Below are positions 35,046 to 43,024 of a stretch of 64,000 nt of DNA, one piece after another. Numbering within the stretch: the first letter of the stretch is position 1; each line of letters opens with the position of its first letter. The translations under genes and the position numbers were made by a program. Where the stretch lies: positions 1 through 64,000 of the forward strand of contig DOAQ01000013.1 in assembly GCA_003506435.1 (NCBI GenBank), given 5' to 3'. Origin of the DNA: Prolixibacteraceae bacterium. GTDB taxonomy: Bacteria; Bacteroidota; Bacteroidia; Bacteroidales; Prolixibacteraceae. The notes under the pieces were generated by a model. That model searched no databases, was not told where the DNA came from, and worked only from the letters and a program-made list of their open reading frames with translations.

Positions 35046-36632
35046 TTAAATTGTTTTGCCTATTAATACGATATCTGCAATTATTTTTTGTCCAGGGGCA
35101 GTCAGGTGGATACCATCTTCTGAAACATTATCCCAGACTGGTAATAATTTGGAATAGATATCAATGAACCGGCACCCCTCTTCTTCAGCAGTCTTTTTTA
35201 AGCGTGGAAACAACCAGGCTATTCGTTCAGAACCACCTTTGTATTTTTCAATTAATTTATCGTCGCTGGCATAAGGCGGAGGAGAAATGATAAAAATTTC
35301 AGGATGATATTTCTGATAAACCGGATGGGTTTTTATCTTTTCGATCAGGGTTTTCATGTTTTGCGGAACAAGTTTCAGACTGTCATTAAAGACAGCCTTA
35401 CAGTCATTACTCCCCAGCATGATGAATATTTTGTCCATCCCATTTAATGCCTGATCAGCATCCTTCATATAACGATCCACCTGGCGCAGCGTGTTCAGGT
35501 TTTTGTTCCCCAGATTATCAAATCCAATGGTATTTCCCGAAATGGAAGTGTTGTAGATAAAATCCGGGAACCGTTCTTCCTTCAACTGATTTACCCATCC
35601 TTCGGCAATTGCTCCGTTGGAATCTCCAAGAACCAGAATATTCCGGCCTTTCACACCATCCAAAATCCGGCCCGGGATCATTTCATGCCCGCCTTCAAAG
35701 AGGGTGAGTTGAACTTTATCCTCGTAACGACGTTCCAATAAAACAGCCAAATGTTCCCTGTTTACCGGTTCTCCGGTGATTTGCCAGTCCATAAAGCGCA
35801 GCATTTCATCCGCAGAGAAAAGTGTTTTCTGATCGGAATAATCGAAATCGGAGACTACCTTGTTGTAAAATTTCAGGCTATGGGTAAAAGGTACATCACC
35901 GCCCAAACATCCGTCGTGGATACCTGCATAGATAAAAAGTTTGCTGTTTTTACGTTGTGCAATCGGAGTATCCATAAAGACAGGGGAACGTTTTACAGCT
36001 TCTTCCTGATTGAACCAGGGTACAAAACCATTTTCGGGAAGGCCTGAAGTCGCACGCTTCAGATCGTCCATGTATTTTCCATACTTTTCCCTGCGACCAG
36101 CGCATTCATAATAATAGTCAACCAGATTGGTAATAGGGACCCAGGCTGTAAAGGTTTTTATCTGATGCTTGATTTTCATATAGCAAAGCAAAGTGGCAAA
36201 ACCACCACCACTGCCTCCGACGATGTGTAAGCTGGTAGTATCCACATTGGCATTTTGGATGGCATATTCAATAGCGTCTTCAATATCCTTAACAACCAGC
36301 GGGCTTCCGCAGGCTTCCGGACGATTGTTTGGCCCCCTGAAATCAGGATGGATATAGTTATAATCGTTATCCATACAAAGTTGAGCCACCCCATCCACTT
36401 TTGAATAATCGCTGCTCCATTGATGTAACGTAACCACGAGAGGACGTGGCTTACCTGATTTTGCCCGGTAAAAATAAGCCGGTTGAATGGTCTTGTCTGC
36501 CGACGAAACAATCTCCACCCGGTTGCATTCAACAGGCCAGCTTTTTTTAGCTGTGTCATTTCCCGTTTGGGTACTCTGTGAAAAAACAGTTTGTACCATT
36601 AACAGAAATATAAGTATTTCCAATAGTTTCAT
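35046..36632 (-). CDS. Bifunctional esterase: alpha/beta hydrolase fused to SGNH hydrolase
   Basis: 528 residues with a signal peptide (1-18). Residues about 35-320 are a prolyl-oligopeptidase-like alpha/beta hydrolase with VGGSGGG (Ser141), GIHDG (Asp240) and EGGHE (His316). Residues about 328-528 are an SGNH/GDSL hydrolase with VLGDSNG (Ser338), SISGNT (Gly366), MLGSNDC (Asn409) and EDGIHLT (Asp506, His509). Both triads look intact, so two ester-cleaving sites are likely. Such fusions would remove different acyl groups, for example acetyls at two positions or a methyl and an acetyl ester. Neighbours are a GH28-like helix and a Tat-type barrel protein. Confidence 0.85.
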   Translation of the reverse strand: MKLLEILIFLLMVQTVFSQSTQTGNDTAKKSWPVECNRVEIVSSADKTIQPAYFYRAKSGKPRPLVVTLHQWSSDYSKVDGVAQLCMDNDYNYIHPDFRGPNNRPEACGSPLVVKDIEDAIEYAIQNANVDTTSLHIVGGSGGGFATLLCYMKIKHQIKTFTAWVPITNLVDYYYECAGRREKYGKYMDDLKRATSGLPENGFVPWFNQEEAVKRSPVFMDTPIAQRKNSKLFIYAGIHDGCLGGDVPFTHSLKFYNKVVSDFDYSDQKTLFSADEMLRFMDWQITGEPVNREHLAVLLERRYEDKVQLTLFEGGHEMIPGRILDGVKGRNILVLGDSNGAIAEGWVNQLKEERFPDFIYNTSISGNTIGFDNLGNKNLNTLRQVDRYMKDADQALNGMDKIFIMLGSNDCKAVFNDSLKLVPQNMKTLIEKIKTHPVYQKYHPEIFIISPPPYASDDKLIEKYKGGSERIAWLFPRLKKTAEEEGCRFIDIYSKLLPVWDNVSEDGIHLTAPGQKIIADIVLIGKTI

Positions 36633-36655
36633 CGTTTGGTTTTTAGGTGTATGCC

Positions 36656-38506
36656 TTATTTGAAATGTTGCATTAAGATATTTTTCATCTCCTGGCTTCC
36701 TTCCACTTCGCCGTTATCGTTTACCCGTGTGATGTTTGCTGTTTCGTAAAAAACATAGCCATCTAGGTCGTCGCGGCTATTTACTGTCTTTATTTCTTCT
36801 TCGGTACAGTCAAATGGCCCGTCGAAACTCATACCATGGAAATCGCCTTGCAGGAACAACGGTTTGTTGGCTGCTTTTGCCACTGTACCAAACACATCAA
36901 GGGCTTTGGTAAAATTCCAGGGACGAAACCCGTAAGTCCCCCTGATTTCGAGTTCATCGGCAATTTCTTTCACCCAGGTTTCCCATTGCCATTCGAAATT
37001 CCAGGGCAGCGAACTCAGTTTTCCCCGGTCATCAGGTATGATCAACTCGGTTTCGAGATGGACGGTAAGCGATTTCCCCCTGCTTTTAACCAACGTTTTC
37101 GCTTCGCGGAGGAATTGGGTGTACGAATCGCCATTGATTTTGCTTATTGTTACAAAGTCGGTTTTTCCCTGTGCAGTTTTCAATACCGGTTCGTTAAACC
37201 CATAGTCCCAGCTTTCAGGTGAAATAGTATGATTGGCTGTCCGGATATTTATTCCATCAACTCCCCGGTCGAGGCAAAAACGGATCATGTTTAGCCAGTA
37301 TTCGCGCACTTCGGGATAAATGGGGTGAAGTTGTCCTGCAATAAATTCCGGTTTGCCGCAGGTTGCCGCCACAAAACCAGTTTTATCCAAGGTCATCAGG
37401 TCAACTAAGTTGCACTCCCCGAAACTGTAGAAATCACGATAATGTTCTTCCATTTTTCGGCGGTCGTTTATTTCGGCCTGAACTTCGGGAGCTTGCAAAT
37501 AGGGCAAAACTTTCAGAAGCAGCTTCGACTGGTAGAAGTCATCATGGTCTTCGAGCCGGACTTGCCCCGTACTTAATGTGAGGGGCAGGATGTTGCCACT
37601 TGCCCCAACCAATTCAAGGATGTTCCCTTTCTCGTTGCTGAAATCCCCCTTTTCATCGGCCAGCGAACAACGCACCAGTAAATATTTATGCCCTTCGGGA
37701 ATTTTAAGGTTTTCGAGATGAAATACCCGGCAGTGTTTCCAGTACGGGAAGCGAAACCTCCGTTCGATAGTTTCGCGAAACGAAACAGGTCCGTTGTATA
37801 GCTCGAAGTGATTATTGGTTGCGCTGGTATAAACCGAAAGGTGTTCTGCTTTTACGCGTGTTGACCGGTCGTCACTTTTAATCAACCGTATAGCCGAAAC
37901 AGGCTCAGAACATTCATAAGTGCCGGGCTTTCTTTTCAGTCCCAGCGTTGGGTTTTGAGCCTCGAACCGGCGCATATTCGGAAATATTCCACGTACATCC
38001 CGGTAAGCCCCGTATTTTGGGGGACAAGGCATTGTGCCTGGCAAACTCAATCCAAAAGCGCCACCTTCCCAGGGTTTTATTTCAGCATAAAATTCAAGCC
38101 CGTATTTATGGGCCGACTTTGCTGCTTCCTCCAGCAGATCGAATCCTTGCGGGTATTCTTCATACAAATTCCACATCGTATCTAAAATCCACTGGTGGCG
38201 GGTAATCCCAACAGAAGCAAGGAATTTGTGCAATTCATCCAACTGCTTTTTGTCCATAAAACAGCGGTTATTTGCGTAGTAATCATCTGAACGTTCAACA
38301 GGTGTTCCATAACGGTTTCCCCTGAGATTAATCAAGATATTGTCGCTGTAATCAGTCGTTGTATAAAGTTGTTTTGTCGCTGATTTTCCGGTGTTACCAC
38401 TCGTTATTTCTACTTTTGTAACCGATCCAAGCGAATTTCCAAAAGCTACAGCTCCCATTCCTGATAAGGTGGTTGCTACAAATGAACGCCGGCTAAACTT
38501 ATTCAT
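36656..38506 (-). CDS. Tat-type exported barrel protein with inserted beta-domain, unknown family
   Basis: 616 residues. NKFSRRSFVATTLSGMGAVA is a convincing Tat signal. A beta/alpha barrel starts around 75 (LDELHKFLASVGITRHQWIL; KSAHKYGLEFYAEIKPWEGG) and is interrupted at about 190-330 by a beta-sandwich-like insert (YECSEPVSAIRLIKSDD to NILPLTLSTGQVRL). It resumes with YWLNMIRFCLDRGVDGINIR, SLTVHLETELIIPDD and FLQGDFHGMSFDGPFDCTEE. The acids in HLETEL and GDFHG are candidate catalytic residues. It resembles the GHL10-type glycosidase group, but no family can be assigned with confidence. Confidence 0.6.
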   Translation of the reverse strand: MNKFSRRSFVATTLSGMGAVAFGNSLGSVTKVEITSGNTGKSATKQLYTTTDYSDNILINLRGNRYGTPVERSDDYYANNRCFMDKKQLDELHKFLASVGITRHQWILDTMWNLYEEYPQGFDLLEEAAKSAHKYGLEFYAEIKPWEGGAFGLSLPGTMPCPPKYGAYRDVRGIFPNMRRFEAQNPTLGLKRKPGTYECSEPVSAIRLIKSDDRSTRVKAEHLSVYTSATNNHFELYNGPVSFRETIERRFRFPYWKHCRVFHLENLKIPEGHKYLLVRCSLADEKGDFSNEKGNILELVGASGNILPLTLSTGQVRLEDHDDFYQSKLLLKVLPYLQAPEVQAEINDRRKMEEHYRDFYSFGECNLVDLMTLDKTGFVAATCGKPEFIAGQLHPIYPEVREYWLNMIRFCLDRGVDGINIRTANHTISPESWDYGFNEPVLKTAQGKTDFVTISKINGDSYTQFLREAKTLVKSRGKSLTVHLETELIIPDDRGKLSSLPWNFEWQWETWVKEIADELEIRGTYGFRPWNFTKALDVFGTVAKAANKPLFLQGDFHGMSFDGPFDCTEEEIKTVNSRDDLDGYVFYETANITRVNDNGEVEGSQEMKNILMQHFK

Positions 38507-38523
38507 AGTCGTTGTGAAATTGA

Positions 38524-39468
38524 TTAATTGACAGGGATTGTTAATTCATTTTTCGTATTACCCGGAACAGAAACCAAAATGGCGTTTTCCGTCAGCCGGA
38601 TCACTCGCCAGTTTTCCTTGTCTTGGGCAAATGCGCCGGTTTGTACCTGCACCATTTTTTTATCTTCTCCGGAAGCAAAATCCTGCATGGCATTTTTATG
38701 ATTGTGACCAGCAAGAATTAGTTTTGCCGATGGATTTTTTGCCAGTACCGGATAGATTTCGTTGGATGATTCCGGCTGTGTAGCCGCAGTTGTTAAAGGC
38801 AGGTGCATCAGAATAATTTCAATATCGTTGTTTGATTGTTGCAACTGGGTCATCAGCCAGTACACCTGGGGCTTGTCGATGTAAGGGACTGAAACATTTT
38901 CTCCCGGGAGGAAACGGTAAAAACCATTGTCCAGAAAGATCAGACGATACGTCGTTTTGCCAACCTGATGGATTTGGCTGTAATAAGTTCCGTTTTTAAA
39001 ACAGGGAATATTCCTGATCCACCTGGCACGGGACTGTCCGGTATTGTTTTGATTTGAACGACGGGCATTATTTTCCCATGTGTAACTGGAGATGTCGTGG
39101 TTCCCGAGTGTCAAATAAACCGGCACTTTGCTTTTCCCGACTACCCGCATAAATTGGTCAGCCGGGAAACTCACCATCTTTCCATCTTTTGCTTCCGTTT
39201 CATAGGAATCGACCAGATCGCCGGTTGCGATTACCATGCTACTGTTTGTTTTTTCGGGCATTGTTTGCAGAAATTGTTTTAATGGCGTTTGACCTTGTGC
39301 ATAATGTTTCCGGCTTTGGGCCAAGTCTTGCTGGTGAAGATCCGGATTGAAAATCAGATGCAGGTCGGTAATATGCAAAAAAGACAGAGTATCCGGTTGT
39401 GCTACTGATTTCAATGAAAATACAGTAGAATACACGATAAATAGACAGGTTATAAAAAGTGTTTTCAT
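38524..39468 (-). CDS. Exported calcineurin-like metallophosphoesterase
   Basis: 314 residues with a signal peptide (1-23). All blocks of the dimetal phosphoesterase site are present: HITDLHL (32-38; Asp35, His37), ATGDLVD (81-87; Asp84), LGNHDIS (121-127; Asn123, His124), ILMHLPL (His222) and AGHNHKN (253-259; His255, His257). It should hydrolyse phosphomonoesters or phosphodiesters in the periplasm. The gene is 83 bases downstream of the alginate-lyase-fold gene and 17 upstream of the Tat-type barrel gene. Together with the GDPD protein at 29870 it makes phosphate removal a theme of this locus. Confidence 0.9.
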   Translation of the reverse strand: MKTLFITCLFIVYSTVFSLKSVAQPDTLSFLHITDLHLIFNPDLHQQDLAQSRKHYAQGQTPLKQFLQTMPEKTNSSMVIATGDLVDSYETEAKDGKMVSFPADQFMRVVGKSKVPVYLTLGNHDISSYTWENNARRSNQNNTGQSRARWIRNIPCFKNGTYYSQIHQVGKTTYRLIFLDNGFYRFLPGENVSVPYIDKPQVYWLMTQLQQSNNDIEIILMHLPLTTAATQPESSNEIYPVLAKNPSAKLILAGHNHKNAMQDFASGEDKKMVQVQTGAFAQDKENWRVIRLTENAILVSVPGNTKNELTIPVN

Positions 39469-39551
39469 ATTTGGGTTGTTATTTGTTTCTGTTTTGAAAA
39501 TAAAAATCTTTCATTCTGAATGATTTATGATGCCGGTTTGTTTTTTTTATT

Positions 39552-40736
39552 TTACTGTTTGTCTTTATGTCGAATGTTTTTGGTTTTGTAGCTATCCAAC
39601 GATACTGGCATGAGAGTTGGAAAAACCCAGGCAAAGTGGTGTTTTTCGTAACAGAGTGGGCGATAGGGAGCGACGTAGCTGTCATACCGGTTATCCCGAT
39701 ATATACAGTTCATGGCTTCGATTAAATTTGCAGGCCAGAAGGAATAATTCGTTTTCAGGTTTAAATCCGAGAATTTGCTCGCAGGACTTCCCTGTACCGG
39801 GTTTTCAAACCATTTCCATTCATTGGGATGCTGATTGTAATAGAGCAAATAGTCGATGGCATTTTTCACTGAACGCCCCTCTTTCTGTAAATTAAACAGG
39901 TTTTCACCTGTTGCATTATAAGCAACCCAAGCTGTTGCTGTCATGGGGGCAAGTGAAAAATAGGTATACCAAATTCCATTGGCACCCCGCCGGGTTTCGG
40001 CTGGCATGTGCCCGTCTTCAGCAACTTTATCGAAAAGATCGGATTTAAACAGCTTGACATTTTCTTCCATTTCCACTGTGTCGTTCAGGTAATAGGCCAC
40101 CAACGAAGAACCAAACCTTCCCCAGTCGGCCCAGTTGTTTTTCTTGTAGCGTATCTCGTTGGTTGCCTTGCGATAAACGTTATTCATCCATCGAGAAAAA
40201 ATTTGTTTGTCTGAATCTTTCCATCCCTTGTAATGGTACAACAGTTCGGCAGCCATTATCATGGCCGTTCCTGTATAACTCATTACCAATGGACCATCGC
40301 TATCCGAATATTGCTTATTAACAGTACTCCACGCATGGATGAAATACAAAGCACGCCTGGCATATTTATCTTCTTTACTAAGTTGCCAGGCCAAAGCACA
40401 GGCATAGGCATTAAACGAATCTGACGCCAGACTTTTTGAGTTTTGGATATGTTTTTCAGGTATTTTATAATAACCGGGAACACTAAAGTCATCCAGAGCA
40501 TGATGTTCTTTGAGCAAAGCACTATCGGCCAGAATGATTAGTTGCTGAAAGGCTTTGACGTATGGCTCTTTTTTTTGCTTGATCTGCTGTCTTGCAAATT
40601 CAATCTGAGCTTTGGGGTGCATACCTCCGGGATGTTCGTATGCAAAAATTGGATGGCCAAAGGCGATAAAAATGAAGATCAAAAGATAAATACTTTTACC
40701 TTTTAATTGTCCTGATGAAAATAGATATGCTTTCAT
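39552..40736 (-). CDS. Alginate-lyase-superfamily protein (PL38/PL5-like alpha-toroid lyase)
   Basis: 394 residues from the ATG at 40734-40736, giving a signal peptide to about residue 32. An all-helical toroid is predicted. The likely active-site blocks are KNNWADWG (199-206, Asn and Trp lining the cleft), GHMPAETRRG (242-251, His243) and WYTYFSL (256-262, Tyr257 or Tyr259 as general base/acid). This layout fits the alginate_lyase Pfam family; PL38 members act on glucuronan or alginate-like polymers. With the heparinase-fold lyase at 3139 it gives two uronate-cleaving enzymes. It lies only 4 bases after the GH92 copy 2. Confidence 0.78.
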   Translation of the reverse strand: MKAYLFSSGQLKGKSIYLLIFIFIAFGHPIFAYEHPGGMHPKAQIEFARQQIKQKKEPYVKAFQQLIILADSALLKEHHALDDFSVPGYYKIPEKHIQNSKSLASDSFNAYACALAWQLSKEDKYARRALYFIHAWSTVNKQYSDSDGPLVMSYTGTAMIMAAELLYHYKGWKDSDKQIFSRWMNNVYRKATNEIRYKKNNWADWGRFGSSLVAYYLNDTVEMEENVKLFKSDLFDKVAEDGHMPAETRRGANGIWYTYFSLAPMTATAWVAYNATGENLFNLQKEGRSVKNAIDYLLYYNQHPNEWKWFENPVQGSPASKFSDLNLKTNYSFWPANLIEAMNCIYRDNRYDSYVAPYRPLCYEKHHFAWVFPTLMPVSLDSYKTKNIRHKDKQ

Positions 40737-40740
40737 TTGT

Positions 40741-42996
40741 TTATTGATTAATGCCCCATTGTTTATTAGGTTCTGGCCCCATTTCATAAATCAGTTCGCC
40801 ACCTTTTACAATTTCCTCATGAGAGAGGCATGAGCGGTTCATCGGTTTTCCGTTTAGTTTAGCTGCTTGAATATACAAATTTTTTTTACTGAGTTTATGG
40901 GCTTTAATAATAAACGTTTTCCCCGGATAAATTTTTTGATCAAGCCGAATAGAAACTTCATCAAAAATTGGCTCTGTCAGTTGGTAAACGGGGTCTCCCG
41001 GACAAATCTGGTAAAGTCCCATCGCGCTCATCGCGTACCATGCAGCCATACATCCGTAGTCGCAGTCCATTTCTTCGAGATAACCGTCGGGCGTGGTTTT
41101 GTAAACCCGGTCGAAAATGGGTTCAGGAAAGAAATTGTGTGTACCGTATTTCTGAACGATCGGCTCTGTCAGTATTTTATGAACCCACTTTTGTGTCAGC
41201 CAGGGCGCACCGGCCTGATTGAACAGGAACGGCGCATGAAGATCGATCTGGTTGCCTGCCGTGTACAGATCGTTATCAAAGAAATATTCCAGTTCTTTTA
41301 CAAATGATTCTTTCCCGCCATATACTTCGATCAGCGACGGTACATCATGCAGAACATTCCATCGCCAGTGCCACTTGCTTCCTTCATACGTATATTTTTC
41401 GCGGTTCACTGTTGGGTCGTCAGGGAAGTCGAGCCAGGTTCCGTCGGCAGCGCGGGCCCGGAAATATTTGATCGATGGATCCCAGGTATTCCGCCAGTAT
41501 TCGGCCCGGTTCATAAAATATCCATAGTCTTCCTGATTGCCGATTGATTTGGCTACCTGTGCCAGACACCAGTTGTCCCAACTGTATTCGCCGGTCTGAT
41601 CAGGGCGCGCCGGGATGTACCCAATCGAATCATATCGTTCCGGCATTTGGAGCATTATTTCATGTTTCATGTGCGGATAAACTGTTTTCATATCTATATC
41701 AAACAGTCCTTTCATGTAAGCATCGGTCATCACCATCAGCATGTGTTCGTGGCGGCAGGTCGAAAACGGTTGGTAACCGTCTTTTCCCCTGACAGTAAAA
41801 CAAAAACCATGAGGCGGGTGATTGTTGTCGGGAAATGGTTCCCAACTTCCAGCTTGTTCGTAAATGTCGCGCAACGATTTCACAATATCGCTGTAAACAC
41901 CCGGTAAATAAAGGCTGTAAAGTGGATATTTGGTACGGAACGAATCCCAGAATGCATAGTTGTTATAAAACTTATAGCCATCGGCTTTGTGCATTTTTTT
42001 GTCCAGACCCGGATAGGTGCCGTCCACATCACTCAATACTTGTGGCAGGAAGCAGGTATGGTAAAGCGCAGTATAAAAAATAGTTTTATCTTCATCGTTT
42101 TTCCCTGAAACCTTTATGGCAGAAAGCACATTGTTCCATGCTGTTTCCGCATTTTCCCTTACAGAAGCAAAATTCCAGTCGGAACATTCGGCATCGAGGT
42201 TTTTACCTGCCGCTTCGATACTGGTAAGCGAAAGGCCCACTTTCACCTGAAGCACCTTGTCTTTCAAATCCCCAAATTCGCAAACAAGACCACTTCCTGC
42301 CTGTGGTTTGACCAAATTTCCATCTTCAAACTTAGTTCCAGTCCACACTGATGTCTTCGATGCCGGAGAATCGAATTCAGCTACAAAATACATGTTGCCA
42401 ACTGCACCTTCCACACGCGAAGGAGACACAAGTGAACAGGAAACGGAAGAATAATTTTTACCCGCGTTTAAAAATATTTTGGCAATTTTTCCTTCTGAAA
42501 AAGTATACCGGTGCATCCCGACATGTTCGGTGGCAGTCAACTCAGCCAAAATATCATCCTGTGTTAGATGTACCTGATAATATCCTGCTGTTGCCTTCTC
42601 TGTTTTTTTATCCATATCCAGCACCGGATGGACAAAAAAAGTATCAGTAGGAACATTTACAAACGGGACCAGCGAAATCATTCCTGACCGGTCGTGAATA
42701 CTACCACCACCTGAACTTCCCCGGTGTATATGACTGAACCCCCGAACCTGGTTATCTGAAAAATCATATCCTGAGTGGGCAAAATCACCGTCGGCAGTCA
42801 AACTTCCCGGATAAGTGTCGGGGCACAGTTCGACCAATCCAAACGGCACGAGCGCCGCAGGCAACCAATGGCCGTGGTCGCCCTGCGTACATATAAACGG
42901 ATCGACGTAATCGACCGGGCGCTTCGGTTGCGTACCACAGGAATTCAGCAGCAGCGCCAGAATTGCAATAATAAAAGGTTGTTTTAGGTTGTTCAT
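40741..42996 (-). CDS. GH92 family alpha-mannosidase, lipoprotein (copy 2)
   Basis: 751 residues with a lipoprotein signal (LLLNSC, Cys20). GH92 signatures: YVDPFICTQGDHGHWLPAAL, PFGLVELCPDT, NYAFWDSFRTKYPLYSLYLP, and the catalytic segment MDCDYGCMAAW (643-653). Compared with copy 1 (MDDDAGAMSSW) the outer two aspartates, two residues apart, are kept while the middle one is Cys. The N-terminal pocket also differs (GHW-LPAA against GQL-YPGA), so it may accept a different mannosidic linkage. It follows the GH42-like gene by 28 bases. Confidence 0.93.
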   Translation of the reverse strand: MNNLKQPFIIAILALLLNSCGTQPKRPVDYVDPFICTQGDHGHWLPAALVPFGLVELCPDTYPGSLTADGDFAHSGYDFSDNQVRGFSHIHRGSSGGGSIHDRSGMISLVPFVNVPTDTFFVHPVLDMDKKTEKATAGYYQVHLTQDDILAELTATEHVGMHRYTFSEGKIAKIFLNAGKNYSSVSCSLVSPSRVEGAVGNMYFVAEFDSPASKTSVWTGTKFEDGNLVKPQAGSGLVCEFGDLKDKVLQVKVGLSLTSIEAAGKNLDAECSDWNFASVRENAETAWNNVLSAIKVSGKNDEDKTIFYTALYHTCFLPQVLSDVDGTYPGLDKKMHKADGYKFYNNYAFWDSFRTKYPLYSLYLPGVYSDIVKSLRDIYEQAGSWEPFPDNNHPPHGFCFTVRGKDGYQPFSTCRHEHMLMVMTDAYMKGLFDIDMKTVYPHMKHEIMLQMPERYDSIGYIPARPDQTGEYSWDNWCLAQVAKSIGNQEDYGYFMNRAEYWRNTWDPSIKYFRARAADGTWLDFPDDPTVNREKYTYEGSKWHWRWNVLHDVPSLIEVYGGKESFVKELEYFFDNDLYTAGNQIDLHAPFLFNQAGAPWLTQKWVHKILTEPIVQKYGTHNFFPEPIFDRVYKTTPDGYLEEMDCDYGCMAAWYAMSAMGLYQICPGDPVYQLTEPIFDEVSIRLDQKIYPGKTFIIKAHKLSKKNLYIQAAKLNGKPMNRSCLSHEEIVKGGELIYEMGPEPNKQWGINQ

Positions 42997-43024
42997 GGTT
43001 TGAAGTTTATGTTTTTATTGTCGT

